A DNA stretch of 6,614 nt from Flavipsychrobacter stenotrophus (GTDB lineage: Bacteria > Bacteroidota > Bacteroidia > Chitinophagales > Chitinophagaceae): positions 1-6,614 of the forward strand of contig CANBQQ010000184.1 in assembly GCA_947371715.1 (NCBI GenBank). The letters run 5' to 3'. The notes beneath the pieces were generated by a model that did not search any database, had not been told where the DNA came from, and was given only the letters and a program-made list of their open reading frames with translations. Positions within the stretch are counted from its first letter, which is position 1, and each line of letters begins with the position of its first letter. Positions 6,220 through 6,614 of this stretch are shown piece by piece. A program made the translations under genes and the position numbers.

Positions 6220-6614
6220 ATGTCTGATACAACAACGAAACGCGTGATACGTGCCGCACATGGCAATCAACTGACTTGTAAGAACTGGGTAAGCGAAGCA
6301 GCTTACCGCATGATACAGAATAACCTGGACCCTGAAGTGGCGGAACGCCCGGAAGACCTGGTAGTATATGGTGGTATAGGCAAGGCCGCCCGCAACTGGG
6401 AAGCATTTGATAAAATACTGGAATGCCTGAAGAACCTGGAAGAAGATGAAACACTAATGGTGCAGAGTGGTAAGCCGGTTGGCGTGCTGCGTTCGCACAA
6501 AAATGCACCACGAGTATTGATTGCTAATTCTAACCTGGTAGGCCGCTGGGCTACGTGGGAACATTTCCGTGAACTGGAGGCAAAAGGGCTGATGATGTAT
6601 GGCCAGATGACCGC
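6220..6614 (+). CDS. hutU: Urocanate hydratase (urocanase), 5' part only
   Basis: Catalyses the second step of histidine degradation in the cytosol: urocanate plus water to 4-imidazolone-5-propionate, using tightly bound NAD+. The first 131 codons are present and the gene runs off the right edge; bacterial urocanases have about 550-560 residues. The visible part is highly characteristic: LTCKNWVSEAAYRM, NNLDPEVAERPEDLVVYGG, IGKAARNWEAFD, ETLMVQSGKPVGV, PRVLIANSNLVGRWATWEHF and GLMMYGQMT. The start ATG at 6220 gives the short N-terminus usual for the bacterial form. No Shine-Dalgarno sequence is visible. Other hut genes (hutH, hutI, ftcD or hutG) may follow outside the window. The terminator before it suggests it is the first gene of its transcript. 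Confidence 0.96.
   Translation, partial: MSDTTTKRVIRAAHGNQLTCKNWVSEAAYRMIQNNLDPEVAERPEDLVVYGGIGKAARNWEAFDKILECLKNLEEDETLMVQSGKPVGVLRSHKNAPRVLIANSNLVGRWATWEHFRELEAKGLMMYGQMT

Noticed and set aside
6179..6511. Minus-strand frames of 110 and 65 codons at the right end
   Set aside because: They are antisense to hutU, which is clearly coding by its conserved motifs.

Overview
The window reads as a piece of a Bacteroidota chromosome, most likely from the Chitinophagaceae or a close relative. This is an inference from four things: a BamA with the long third POTRA domain typical of the phylum, start codons without Shine-Dalgarno sequences, TAnnTTTG-type -7 promoter elements in front of uppS and hutU, and moderate GC content. 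No RNA gene, insertion sequence, CRISPR array or phage gene was found.

Left part, minus strand (1-4531). Read in the direction of transcription, the order is: an orphan polytopic membrane protein that looks like a GT-C type glycosyltransferase (4531-2981); a 233-nt AT-rich gap with a good uppS promoter; uppS, undecaprenyl pyrophosphate synthase (2747-1983); and bamA, the outer-membrane assembly factor, which overlaps uppS by 8 nt and runs off the left edge with about 663 residues visible. uppS and bamA form a tight envelope-biogenesis operon: one makes the lipid carrier for peptidoglycan and surface glycans, the other inserts outer-membrane beta-barrel proteins. The GT-C-like protein may use polyprenyl-linked sugars, so lying next to uppS is suggestive but unproven.

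Right part, plus strand (4532-6614). A 494-nt divergent intergenic region holds no convincing gene, only a 43-codon frame of doubtful status. Next comes a 354-residue lipoprotein of unknown function (5026-6090) with a run of nine threonines directly after the lipidated cysteine. A hairpin terminator follows, and its T-rich tail contains the -7 element of the next gene, hutU (urocanate hydratase, histidine degradation), whose first 131 codons are visible before the window ends.

Assessment: mostly ordinary core genes. The parts most worth a second look are the poly-threonine lipoprotein with its two unassigned domains, the GT-C-like protein beside uppS, and the compact terminator/promoter arrangement before hutU. 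I do not see strong evidence for a new multi-gene system.
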